NCBI GenBank assembly: GCA_002372545.1
Contig: DFHD01000097.1
Location: forward strand, 1-9,442
Direction: 5' to 3'
DNA from: Lachnospiraceae bacterium UBA3732
GTDB taxonomy: Bacteria > Bacillota > Clostridia > Lachnospirales > Lachnospiraceae
DNA: 9,442 nucleotides
Notes under the pieces: model-generated
Databases searched by the model: none
Told to the model about the DNA's origin: nothing
The model's input: only the letters and a program-made list of their open reading frames with translations
Position numbers and translations under genes: made by a program
In this document: one piece after another, positions 1-6,672 of the stretch
How positions within the stretch are numbered: the first letter of the stretch is position 1
How the letters are laid out: every line of letters begins with the position of its first letter

Positions 1-404
1 TGCTGTTCTGCAAGAGTAAGCAGATACTTATTAACACCTTCAAGAATCACATCCACATCTGTTCCAGTCATCGGAACCATTGTCTTTGTGGCATCACGAT
101 ATACACTTGTATTTATATATGGCTCATTGATATATATGAGATTTACACCGTTTTCATAGAGTTCTTTATACATCTTAAAGCCCTCTTCAGCATTTCTGCT
201 CATTCTAGAAACAGAATCAAAAATAATAGTATCTCCGTCATCTACTCTATCGAGCAGCTTCTGAAGTTCTTTCCTTCCGGTTCTCTTTGTACCAGTGAAC
301 ACTTCTTGATAAATCTTTGCAGAAGGTTCTAAAGACATAATGTTACGTATCTGCCTAGCAATATCCTGTTTTGCTGTTGAGATTCTTGCGTATCCGTATA
401 TCAT
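1..404 (-). CDS. Small serine recombinase (resolvase/invertase family), 5' part
   Basis: This is the N-terminal 134 residues of a serine site-specific recombinase; the gene continues past position 1. The protein begins MIYGYARIST. Ser9 is in the position of the catalytic nucleophile that forms the phosphoserine link to DNA, with Arg7 beside it. The second active-site block, FDSVSRMSRN, supplies Asp63, Arg67 and Arg70, the pattern of the gamma-delta resolvase family. The start is fixed by a very strong GGAAGGAGG site six bases upstream (411-419). Family members of this type are usually about 200 residues and end in a helix-turn-helix domain, which would lie outside the window; a large serine integrase cannot be excluded from this fragment. 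The gene is AT-rich and lies just beyond the rlmD tail, as expected of a recombinase at one end of a mobile element. Whether it catalysed that integration or only resolves or inverts DNA is unknown. Confidence 0.9.
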   Translation of the reverse strand, partial: MIYGYARISTAKQDIARQIRNIMSLEPSAKIYQEVFTGTKRTGRKELQKLLDRVDDGDTIIFDSVSRMSRNAEEGFKMYKELYENGVNLIYINEPYINTSVYRDATKTMVPMTGTDVDVILEGVNKYLLTLAEQ

Positions 405-410
405 CACAGA

Positions 411-419
411 CCTCCTTCC
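411..419 (-). promoter_or_regulatory. Strong ribosome binding site of the recombinase gene
   Basis: GGAAGGAGG lies six bases before the ATG at 404. It is a near-perfect match to the anti-Shine-Dalgarno sequence and settles the start, since the conserved fold begins immediately with MIYGYARIS. Confidence 0.8.
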
Positions 420-464
420 CGTCTGTTAAATATGTTTTTTAACGACCGTTTATATTCATATAAA

Positions 465-493
465 ATATTATCATATAATCCGACATTTTTCAA
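465..493 (-). promoter_or_regulatory. Predicted sigma-A promoter for the recombinase gene
   Basis: On the minus strand TTGAAA (488-493) is followed by a 17-base spacer and TAATAT (465-470), a good housekeeping promoter in a Bacillota genome. Transcription would begin near 458, leaving a leader of about 55 bases before the ATG at 404. The leader holds a short inverted repeat, GTTAAA (425-430) and TTTAAC (438-443), and an imperfect palindrome AACG-AC-CGTT (441-450). Either could be an operator. The surrounding DNA is very AT-rich, so chance matches are likelier than usual. Confidence 0.55.
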
Positions 494-539
494 TATAAAA
501 TATGATATTTTAGATGTATCCTCTAATTTCATATATTTA

Positions 540-575
540 ATAACAAAACCCTCTGCAGTGTAACAGCAGAGGGTT
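540..575 (-). terminator. Rho-independent terminator after rlmD
   Basis: A perfect 10-base stem, AACCCTCTGC (547-556) and GCAGAGGGTT (566-575), encloses a 9-base loop. Read on the minus strand the stem is followed by TTTTGTTATT, a usable U tract. It lies 25 bases after the rlmD stop codon. On the plus strand there is no U tract, so it is a one-way terminator. It sits on the AT-rich side of the composition break, so the probable mobile element supplies it along with the new 3' end of rlmD. Confidence 0.85.
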
Positions 576-599
576 CTATACCATTTCTATTTAAATGTT

Positions 600-878
600 T
601 TATAGCATATTAAAATGTTTAAATGCCTCCATTATCATTTCTTCTTTTTCCGAAGTACAATTCGGAACACGATGTCCTTCTTCTCCTTTATTATAGTTCT
701 CTCTTTTTTCAAAACCGCATTTATCTTTAACCTGCGCGATATTTAAATTAGTAACATGCACTCCATACTTATTCTTGATATAATCAGTAATCTCTCTATA
801 AGTGGCTTTCCCACGAGTTTTTATATGGTGATCTGGCTCATAATCAAAGTAGATATACTCATCAATATTTTTCCAACC
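600..878 (-). other. AT-rich substitute 3' end of rlmD encoding a tail domain
   Basis: These 93 codons, including the stop, encode residues 535-626 after the conserved HVETVVLL end of the methyltransferase. The tail has a GKATYREITDYI helix, a YGVHVTNLNIAQVK segment, an ENYNKGEE loop and a C-terminal EAFKHFNML. The pattern suggests a small helical, perhaps winged-helix-like, domain. From memory, similar tails occur on RumA-type proteins in other Lachnospiraceae and in elements that integrate into this gene. The tail has no internal ATG except near its very end, so it is not an obvious independent gene in this arrangement. Its function is unknown. Confidence 0.65.
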
Positions 879-2480
879 CAACAAGACAACCGTCTCCACA
901 TGCAGCGTGTTTGGGAACATGTCGCAGCAGCAGCCCTTCACCGCACGGTAGCCGGCCTCCTGCATAATGGCAAGGTCCCTCACCAGAGAGGTGGGCTTGC
1001 AGCTGACATAGATGATATTCCGCACACCGTAATCCAGGATTTTTCGCAGAGCCTTCGGATTCACGCCGTCCCGGGGCGGATCCAGAATGATCAGATCCGG
1101 CTTTTCCGGAAGCTCCTCAAGCTTTTTCAGTACATCGCCGGCGATAAATTCGCAGTTTTTCAGCTTGTTCAGCCCGGCATTCCTGCGAGCCGCCTCCACT
1201 GCCTCCTCGATGATCTCGATCCCATAAACCTTTTTTGCCACGGGAGACATGAGCTGGGCAATGGTGCCTGTCCCGCTGTAGAGGTCGTAAATTACCGGGA
1301 GCGCGCTGATTTCATCTACACTCTCCAGCGCATATTCCCTGACCTTTCCATACAGCACCTCTGCGCCCCTGGTATTGGTCTGAAAAAAGGAAAACGGGGA
1401 TATGCTGAACTTCAGTCCCAGAACATCCTCGGTCAGGAAATCGTCGCCGTAAAGCAGCGTCACAGAATCAGGGATGATCGCATCCGCCAGGGTATCGCAC
1501 TCCGTATAGAGGACTCCCGCAATGCGGCTGTAGCTGCTGAGGCTCTGAAAACGGCCTGTACCATCGCCCAGAGAAAGAAGGCCGGCTACATACTCCGGCA
1601 GATGCAGATCCGCCACAGTCTCACTCCTCTTCTCATTCCAGGGAATGTTCCGGGTATTCTCATCGATATGATAATGGGTGGTGGTCACCAGATTTACCAG
1701 GATCTTTCCATCCGAAGCAGACTCCCGGAGCACCAGGTTCCGCAGCACGCCCTCATGGCGCATTTTATGATAATAAGGCACGCCCAGCTTGCGGAAAAAC
1801 TTCTGGGTATACTTCAGGATCTCATTCCATGCAGGATCCACTATGGCACAGGAATCCACCGAAATAATGTCATGCGTCGAATTTCTTCTGTGCAGACCAA
1901 GGGTAAGCGGACCGTCCTTCTCCGCATCCCCGAAGGTGAATTCCATTTTATTCCGGTAACGGAACTGGGAAGGCGACGCCAGAATCCCTTCCCACTGCAT
2001 CACAGGCTTCCCGCCGGACATAGCTGTCTCTCCGGATTGACTGTCCCCGCCGAATTCAGATTTCAGAGCGGACTGGTTGTTTTCATTAAGTTGATCCTTG
2101 ACCTCTGAAAGTGTCTCGTCCCCCGGAAAGCTCACCACCTCGCGAAGAAGATTCTTGATCATGCTCTCCTTCAGCGCCAGCTGATCCCTGTAAGCAAGCG
2201 TCTGGTAGCTGCACCCTCCGCATTCATAAAAATGATGGCACATGGGCTTTCTGGTTTCCCGGGGAGATTTCAGCAGCACATCACGAAGGATAGCTTCAGC
2301 ACGCCCTTCTCTCTTTTTCTTTACGGATGCCGCAACCTTCTGTCCGGGGAGAGCGCCCTTCACGCTTACGCGGTAAACCCGCTCTTCGCCTGACTGCCCC
2401 ATCTCCTTATAAAGAAAGCTTCCTCGATTGGGGAAGCTGTAATCTTCAATAACGCCTTCTATCATGTCACCCTTTTTCAT
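600..2480 (-). CDS. rlmD: RlmD/RumA-type 23S rRNA (uracil-5)-methyltransferase with an AT-rich 92-residue C-terminal tail
   Basis: SAM-dependent enzyme that makes 5-methyluridine in 23S rRNA; in Bacillota the family member may act at one or both of the U747 and U1939 equivalents. An N-terminal TRAM-like RNA-binding domain (about residues 1-68) is followed by iron-sulfur cysteines C81, C87, C90 and probably C211. The Rossmann domain has the SAM loop DLYSGTGTI (399-407), the DPPR motif (467-470), catalytic C494 in YVSCKP and the general base E529 in HVET. Residues about 116-160 are a variable hydrophilic insert. The catalytic core ends near residue 534. Residues 535-626 are an extra tail with a KATYREI...IAQVK pattern, encoded by DNA of about 33% GC against 57% for the core. 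The start has an AAAGGA site about eight bases upstream. This is the last gene of the run and is followed by a terminator. It may target a different uridine from the E. coli enzyme. Confidence 0.93.
   Translation of the reverse strand: MKKGDMIEGVIEDYSFPNRGSFLYKEMGQSGEERVYRVSVKGALPGQKVAASVKKKREGRAEAILRDVLLKSPRETRKPMCHHFYECGGCSYQTLAYRDQLALKESMIKNLLREVVSFPGDETLSEVKDQLNENNQSALKSEFGGDSQSGETAMSGGKPVMQWEGILASPSQFRYRNKMEFTFGDAEKDGPLTLGLHRRNSTHDIISVDSCAIVDPAWNEILKYTQKFFRKLGVPYYHKMRHEGVLRNLVLRESASDGKILVNLVTTTHYHIDENTRNIPWNEKRSETVADLHLPEYVAGLLSLGDGTGRFQSLSSYSRIAGVLYTECDTLADAIIPDSVTLLYGDDFLTEDVLGLKFSISPFSFFQTNTRGAEVLYGKVREYALESVDEISALPVIYDLYSGTGTIAQLMSPVAKKVYGIEIIEEAVEAARRNAGLNKLKNCEFIAGDVLKKLEELPEKPDLIILDPPRDGVNPKALRKILDYGVRNIIYVSCKPTSLVRDLAIMQEAGYRAVKGCCCDMFPNTLHVETVVLLGWKNIDEYIYFDYEPDHHIKTRGKATYREITDYIKNKYGVHVTNLNIAQVKDKCGFEKRENYNKGEEGHRVPNCTSEKEEMIMEAFKHFNML
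879..905. other. Candidate attachment-site junction in rlmD
   Basis: This stretch encodes the LHVETVVLL segment of RlmD, the most conserved sequence next to the composition change, and so the likely site of crossover. A serine recombinase would leave a short shared core here, typically two bases, and a matching copy at the far end of the element. The exact crossover bases cannot be read from one junction. Confidence 0.4.
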
Positions 2481-2496
2481 GGATACATCCTTTCAG

Positions 2497-2525
2497 ACCG
2501 GTTCCGTGCCCTGCCATGGACCGGT
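2497..2525 (-). other. Intercistronic hairpin between yfcE-like gene and rlmD
   Basis: ACCGGT-T-CCGTG (2497-2508) can pair with CATGGACCGGT (2515-2525) around a 6-base loop, giving an 11-pair stem with one bulge and one G-U pair. No U tract follows on the minus strand, so it is not a standard terminator. It lies just upstream of the rlmD ribosome site and could affect mRNA processing, stability or translation of rlmD. It could also be chance. Confidence 0.35.
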
Positions 2526-2530
2526 TACTT

Positions 2531-3100
2531 TTATACAGTTCTGTAATCAACCGCGTACTCTCCCCTTTTATCAAAGGACATGATCATATATCCCTTTCCG
2601 CTGCCGCCCCGGGGAAGGCTGATGCTTCCCGGATTCAGGATCCGGACACCCTCCCACTCCTCATCAAAGGGTATGTGGGTATGACCGTAAAGGGCAAGGT
2701 CGCAGCCGTTTTCCATGGCGGAATAAGCGAGATTCTCCACTCCGTAGGATACTCCCTGCCGGTGGCCGTGGGTGCAGAAAAACCGGTAGCCGTTCACCTC
2801 AAAAACCGCTGTATCTCTTAACTCCGGCCCTCCGCCCCGGTCACAGTTCCCGCGGATAAATACTGCCGGAACCGGCAGAGAGATCCTTTCCTCCTGCTCT
2901 GCTTCATCCGGCGCTCTGGATGCCGACAGCTTTTTGTTTCTTTCCTCTGCCGCGCGGTCGAGCATTCTCCGGATATCCTCTGTATCCGCCTCCACGTCAC
3001 CCAGATGGATCAGCATATCCGGCTGCTCCCTCTTAATGACCACATCCAGCGGATTCCGGTTGCCGTGGGAATCGCTGACGATCAGTATTTTCCGGATCAT
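2531..3100 (-). CDS. yfcE: YfcE/MJ0936-type metallophosphodiesterase
   Basis: Calcineurin-like metallophosphoesterase of 189 residues, expected to bind two metal ions and hydrolyse phosphodiesters; family members act on artificial substrates and their natural substrate is usually unknown. Motifs appear in order: DSHG (10-13), GD (34-35), GNCD (84-87), THGH (110-113), GHTH (139-142) and NPGS (156-159). Residues about 52-75 form a charged, Ala/Glu-rich insert between the second and third motifs, probably a surface loop. The ATG at 3100 is chosen because MIRKILIVSDSHG begins the fold at once and a GGAGGAG site lies ten bases upstream; an in-frame ATG at 3268 would add 56 unrelated residues overlapping rdgB. 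Only one base separates this start from the rdgB stop, implying translational coupling. The same rdgB-phosphodiesterase pairing occurs in Bacillus subtilis (ysnA-ysnB). Confidence 0.9.
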   Translation of the reverse strand: MIRKILIVSDSHGNRNPLDVVIKREQPDMLIHLGDVEADTEDIRRMLDRAAEERNKKLSASRAPDEAEQEERISLPVPAVFIRGNCDRGGGPELRDTAVFEVNGYRFFCTHGHRQGVSYGVENLAYSAMENGCDLALYGHTHIPFDEEWEGVRILNPGSISLPRGGSGKGYMIMSFDKRGEYAVDYRTV

Positions 3101-3101
3101 T

Positions 3102-3695
3102 CTATTTCTGCTCCTCCAGATATTCAGCCATGGCTCTAAGCGCCTTGCCCCGATGGCTGATGCTGTTCTTCTCCTCCGGACTGATCTCCGCCGAGGTCCT
3201 GCCGAATTCCGGCAGATAAAAGATAGGATCGTAGCCAAAGCCGTTTTCTCCGGCGATCTTGTAGCCAATCCTTCCTTCCATTACGCCGGTAATGACCTTC
3301 TCCCTGCCGTCCGGGAACACTGCCGCCATAGCGCAGACAAACCGGGCTGTCCGTTTTTCATCCGGAACACCCTCCAGCCGGCTGATCAGATTATTGTTTT
3401 TCAGTGTGTAAGAGGTGTCATGTCCCATGTATCTCGCAGAATAAACTCCCGGCTCTCCTCCCAGAGCATCGATCACAAGGCCGGAATCATCTGCCAGGAC
3501 CAGCTCGCCGCAGGCCTTGCCGATGGTCCTTGCCTTCTGGAGTGCATTTTCTTCAAAGGTCTCTCCGGTTTCCTCCACCTCAATATCCACGCCGGCCTCC
3601 TTCATGGAAAGGATCTCATAGCCCTTTCCACCCAGGATTTCCCGGATTTCCCGCATCTTATTGGCATTTCCCGTTGCAAAGATCAGCTTTTTCAT
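3102..3695 (-). CDS. rdgB: RdgB/HAM1 family dITP/XTP pyrophosphatase
   Basis: Cytosolic nucleotide house-cleaning enzyme that hydrolyses dITP, ITP and XTP to the monophosphate and pyrophosphate, keeping deaminated purines out of DNA and RNA. At 197 residues it is the usual family length. Family motifs are all present: ATGNANK (7-13, the substrate phosphate loop), ADDSGL (68-73, with the catalytic and metal-binding acidic residues), GENGFGYDPIF (149-159) and ISHRGKA (179-185, base recognition). The ATG at 3695 is preferred over an in-frame ATG at 3725 because GGGAGG lies five bases before it and MKKLIFATGN is the conserved N terminus. The preceding protease gene ends 42 bases upstream; the phosphodiesterase follows after one base. 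No damage or missing residue is seen. Confidence 0.96.
   Translation of the reverse strand: MKKLIFATGNANKMREIREILGGKGYEILSMKEAGVDIEVEETGETFEENALQKARTIGKACGELVLADDSGLVIDALGGEPGVYSARYMGHDTSYTLKNNNLISRLEGVPDEKRTARFVCAMAAVFPDGREKVITGVMEGRIGYKIAGENGFGYDPIFYLPEFGRTSAEISPEEKNSISHRGKALRAMAEYLEEQK
3111..3117 (-). promoter_or_regulatory. Ribosome binding site that fixes the phosphodiesterase start
   Basis: GGAGGAG lies ten bases before the ATG at 3100 and inside the last codons of rdgB. It supports the short start and tight coupling to rdgB. Confidence 0.7.
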
Positions 3696-3700
3696 TTTGT

Positions 3701-3706
3701 CCTCCC
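3701..3706 (-). promoter_or_regulatory. Ribosome binding site that fixes the rdgB start
   Basis: GGGAGG lies five bases before the ATG at 3695. The alternative ATG at 3725 has only a weak AGAGAG upstream and would add ten lysine-rich residues not typical of the family. Confidence 0.75.
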
Positions 3707-3737
3707 GCTTCCCTTTTTTCATCATTATCTCTCTGCT

Positions 3738-5492
3738 TTACTCATCTTCATCCTGCCCTGCCGTACTTTCCATGCCGGCCTCCTCGGCTTCTCCGCTTCC
3801 TCTGTTCCATGTAAAAGCCTTGAGACAGATATTGCAGGGGGTATTTTCCGCCCGGTGCCAGACCTGGCCGTAAAGGCTCATGTAGCCCTCGCCGTCCGCC
3901 GTGGTCATACCGTGGGTCATATCGCCGCTATTGCATTCAATGGCTATCGGCCGGTCGCTTCCCGGGGTATTGATGCTGACAACCACCGCATACCTCTCCC
4001 CCTTCTGAAGAGCCTCGCGCTCCGGAAAACGGACAGTATAATAACCGGCATACCGCGTCTGGCCGTCCAGTATCCATTTTCTATTCTTCAGAGAATCGGC
4101 ATCCTTGAAATCATGCACGACATAAACGGAAAAACTGGTATCCGGCCCCGTGGCGTAAAAGGATACTGCCGCCAGATCCTCTTCGCCCTGCGCCTTGAAT
4201 ACATTGGCGAAGTAGGCCGATTCCTTACCGAAGCCCATCTGCCCGACCCAGCCGAGGTAATCCGCCTGGTAAATATGATCAAAATTATCTGCGCTTCCCA
4301 GTCTGGAATAAACGATGGCATTCTGGCAGATATTCACATCGTCGTAGGATACATAGAAATACCCGCCGTCTCCAAACCGGCTGCCCCAGCTGTTCCTGCA
4401 GATAAACGCCCCGTCCCGGGATGGACGGATAGAAAAGCTCTCCTTCGGAAAGCTGTCGTCCCAGCCCACCACAACAAGATCGTGATTGGGTTTTTCCAGC
4501 CCGTTATAATAATAAGCCGAACTCTCTCCGTTATAGTATTCGGAGGCCTGGCCGCTATAGGTCATTTCCACATAAAGCGAGGTTTCCACGCCGCCGTATT
4601 TATAAACCGCCTCCTTGATCACCTCGTCATCGCGGCTGTTCATGATCACAGCCTCTTCCAGATGACAGGCCGCTTTCCGGTTTGAGGGGCTCTCCCCGTC
4701 ACCATAGGGATCGTCCTTCTCCAGCACCGGCCCCATCCAGGCTGCCAGATAAGAAATGCTGATGGCATAATCACCGCCTGCGCTCTCTTCCAGCGCATAG
4801 CTGTTATGATGGGTCAGATGATCTACAGAGAAAACCTCCTCCTCGAAGGGGAGCAGGCTGGTTTCCAGAGAGCCAAGAGCCGCAAAAGCCCAGCAGGTAC
4901 CGGAAACGCCCTGGTCCCGGACAGGCGTCACGCGCCCGTAATCGCGAAGATCAAACCGGGCAGGAAGAGTATTTCCCCCATCCACATTCCGGAAAAGGAC
5001 CGCATTATCCCGGTAAACATATTCTTCTTCATAGCCCAGGTCGGGAAGCAGCGCCTCCACCGGGAGATAAATCTCCCCGTCCACAGACATCATGACCGGT
5101 GCGGTGAGCGAAAAACTCCTCTCGCCGGAGTATACCTCTCCGCTGTTTGCATCGATCTCGAGCTCTTTACCGTTCCGGAGAAGCAAAAGCCTTCCCCCGG
5201 GGTACCGGAGCAGAGAGCAGCCCACGATATCCTCAAGAAAGCGCTCCGGGCAATAGATATTCAGCTCGCTGTCCGCAAGGACCGGATAGTTGAACAGGCT
5301 GAGGCTTTTTCCCTCCACCCGGACATCGACCCGGTTATCCCTGATATACTCCGCCGTCATCCTCTTCAGTTCCGCCGCCCCCTCCGCGGAGGCTTCCGTC
5401 ATTTTTGCTTTTCCTTCCGGCTGCTTCAGATATACAATTAAAAATACCATGAGACCTGCCAGGATCAGCGGCAGGATCAACCATTTTTTCAA
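3738..5492 (-). CDS. Membrane-anchored papain-family (C1) cysteine protease with stalk-like and lectin-like domains
   Basis: Predicted surface-attached cysteine peptidase of 584 residues. A hydrophobic segment (about 4-22) is a signal anchor; no lipobox cysteine follows. Residues about 100-168 resemble the copper amine oxidase N-terminal 'stalk' fold (LRNGKELEI ... SVDGEIYLPVEALLPDLGY). The papain domain (about 175-395) has the complete catalytic set: Q194 and C200 in RDQGVSGTCWAF, H337 in NHDLVVVGWD, and N367 in CRNSWG. Residues about 410-520 resemble the lectin-like domain often found after clostridial C1 peptidases, and the acidic tail (565-584) is disordered. No inhibitory I29 propeptide is recognised. 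The start is TTG, overlapping the TGA of the upstream methyltransferase gene as TTGA, with a modest AAAGG site; the first downstream ATG would cut the membrane segment. The substrate is unknown. Peptide scavenging or surface protein processing would be plausible. Confidence 0.88.
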   Translation of the reverse strand: MKKWLILPLILAGLMVFLIVYLKQPEGKAKMTEASAEGAAELKRMTAEYIRDNRVDVRVEGKSLSLFNYPVLADSELNIYCPERFLEDIVGCSLLRYPGGRLLLLRNGKELEIDANSGEVYSGERSFSLTAPVMMSVDGEIYLPVEALLPDLGYEEEYVYRDNAVLFRNVDGGNTLPARFDLRDYGRVTPVRDQGVSGTCWAFAALGSLETSLLPFEEEVFSVDHLTHHNSYALEESAGGDYAISISYLAAWMGPVLEKDDPYGDGESPSNRKAACHLEEAVIMNSRDDEVIKEAVYKYGGVETSLYVEMTYSGQASEYYNGESSAYYYNGLEKPNHDLVVVGWDDSFPKESFSIRPSRDGAFICRNSWGSRFGDGGYFYVSYDDVNICQNAIVYSRLGSADNFDHIYQADYLGWVGQMGFGKESAYFANVFKAQGEEDLAAVSFYATGPDTSFSVYVVHDFKDADSLKNRKWILDGQTRYAGYYTVRFPEREALQKGERYAVVVSINTPGSDRPIAIECNSGDMTHGMTTADGEGYMSLYGQVWHRAENTPCNICLKAFTWNRGSGEAEEAGMESTAGQDEDE

Positions 5493-6646
5493 TTTCCGGC
5501 CTTTCTTCCCGGCGGTTTCTTCCCGGGAAACATATAAAACCTCGCTTCGATCATTCCGTTATAGATTTTTCTGGTCTTTGCCGCCTTTCTTCCCACAGCC
5601 GCCTCCGTATCCCCGTAAGAGGAAAGCACATAAAGCGACCAGTCGGAAAGACTGTCAAACCTTTCTCCCAGCGTCCGGTAGAGACTGAAGAGCTCATCCT
5701 TTTCGGACAGCCGCTCGCCGTAAGGCGGATTGGTCACAATAAAGCCGTAGGGCTTCGGAGAAGAAAGCTGAGACACATCATGTGCCTGGAAGTGGATATG
5801 CTCCCTTACGCCCGCATCCTCCGCATTCTTCATGGCCGCCGCAATGATCTCCGGATCCTTGTCATATCCTCTGAGATACATCTTTACATCCGGCTTTTCG
5901 AGCGACAGCGCCTCGTCCGCCGCCTCATACCATATCTTCCTGTCCATGAATTTTGTCCAGTTCTGTGCGGTAAAGTCACGGTTCACGCCGGGGGCAATGC
6001 CCGCTCCCATCATGGCCGCCTCGATCAAAAAGGTGCCGCTGCCGCAGAAGGGATCCACAAGGATCCTGTCTGCATGCCAGGGAGTCAGCATGAGAAGTGC
6101 CGCCGCCAGCGTCTCGGATACCGGAGCCTTTCCCACCAGCTTCCGGTAGCCCCGCTTATGCAGGGAAACGCCGGAGGTATCCAGGCCGACGGTAACCTCA
6201 TCCTTGAAGATAAATACCCGCACGGGATAATCATCCCCGTCCTCCGGAAAAACGGAGGTCCGCCAGGTTTCCTTCATCCTGTCTACCATTGCCTTTTTAA
6301 CGATGGACTGGATCGCCGTCTGGCTGAAGAGCTTGCTCCGGGAAGTGGATGCCTTGGTCACCCAGAACCGCGCATCACGGGGAAGGATCCGCTCCCAGGG
6401 AAGCTTTCTCACGCCCTCAAAAAGCTCATCAAAGGTTTCCGCATGAAAAGCGCCCACCTTGAGGAGAATCCTCTCAGCGGTCCTGAGAAAGATATTTGCT
6501 CTTGCAATCGAAGAGGCGGGTCCCCGAAAGGTGACCCGTCCGTCTTCCACTTCAGTAATTTCGTAACCCAGGGCGCCGATCTCCCGCTTCAGGACTGCCT
6601 CCAGTCCGAAGTGGCAGGGCGCCACCAGTTCAAATTGCTGTTCCAT
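5489..6646 (-). CDS. rlmL: THUMP-domain class I RNA methyltransferase (RlmL/YpsC family)
   Basis: SAM-dependent RNA N2-guanine methyltransferase of 385 residues. It corresponds to the N-terminal half of E. coli RlmL, which makes m2G2445 in 23S rRNA, and to B. subtilis YpsC over its whole length; the exact target here is inferred. Residues about 1-55 form the N-terminal ferredoxin-like part (FELVAPCHFGLEAVLKREI), about 55-160 the THUMP RNA-binding domain, and about 165-375 the Rossmann methyltransferase. The latter has the SAM-binding motif DPFCGSGTFLIEAA (198-211), the acidic loop GYDKDPE (260-266), and the catalytic motif TNPPYGERL (305-313), whose NPPY is typical of exocyclic amine methylation. 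The second RlmL half (RlmK) is absent, as usual in Bacillota. The gene starts 26 bases after the solute-binding-like gene with a weak AAGGAAAA site, and its stop overlaps the protease start. Confidence 0.92.
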   Translation of the reverse strand: MEQQFELVAPCHFGLEAVLKREIGALGYEITEVEDGRVTFRGPASSIARANIFLRTAERILLKVGAFHAETFDELFEGVRKLPWERILPRDARFWVTKASTSRSKLFSQTAIQSIVKKAMVDRMKETWRTSVFPEDGDDYPVRVFIFKDEVTVGLDTSGVSLHKRGYRKLVGKAPVSETLAAALLMLTPWHADRILVDPFCGSGTFLIEAAMMGAGIAPGVNRDFTAQNWTKFMDRKIWYEAADEALSLEKPDVKMYLRGYDKDPEIIAAAMKNAEDAGVREHIHFQAHDVSQLSSPKPYGFIVTNPPYGERLSEKDELFSLYRTLGERFDSLSDWSLYVLSSYGDTEAAVGRKAAKTRKIYNGMIEARFYMFPGKKPPGRKAGN

Positions 6647-6672
6647 TTATCTTTTCCTTAGCGTTATCAGCA

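Larger units (their letters stand above)
1..890. mobile_element. Probable end of an integrated mobile element (boundary near 880-905)
   Basis: GC content is about 33% over 601-840, 38% over 1-60 and 20% over 421-480, against about 57% over 901-1020. The break coincides with the end of the rlmD core and is followed by a terminator and a serine recombinase gene. The 3' end of rumA/rlmD genes is a known integration target of conjugative elements in streptococci and clostridia. The rest of the element would extend below position 1. Neither a direct repeat nor the other junction can be seen, so the exact boundary and element type are inferred. An old remnant is also possible. Confidence 0.6.

Noticed and set aside
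547..575. Bidirectional terminator or an element end repeat
   Set aside because: Only the minus-strand side has a U tract. Serine-recombinase elements do not need long terminal inverted repeats, and no partner copy is seen.
756..2108. Plus-strand open frame of 450 codons opposite rlmD
   Set aside because: It crosses the composition break and mirrors a clear methyltransferase gene. The predicted protein has no family features.
3101..3268. Upstream in-frame ATG for the phosphodiesterase at 3268
   Set aside because: It would overlap rdgB by more than 160 bases and add 56 arginine-rich residues. The ATG at 3100 has a strong ribosome site and starts directly at the fold.
2934..4685. Long plus-strand open frame of 583 codons
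   Set aside because: It lies opposite rdgB, the phosphodiesterase and the protease, all of which carry full catalytic motifs. Its translation has no recognisable domain and no ribosome site. It is a by-product of GC-rich codon use.
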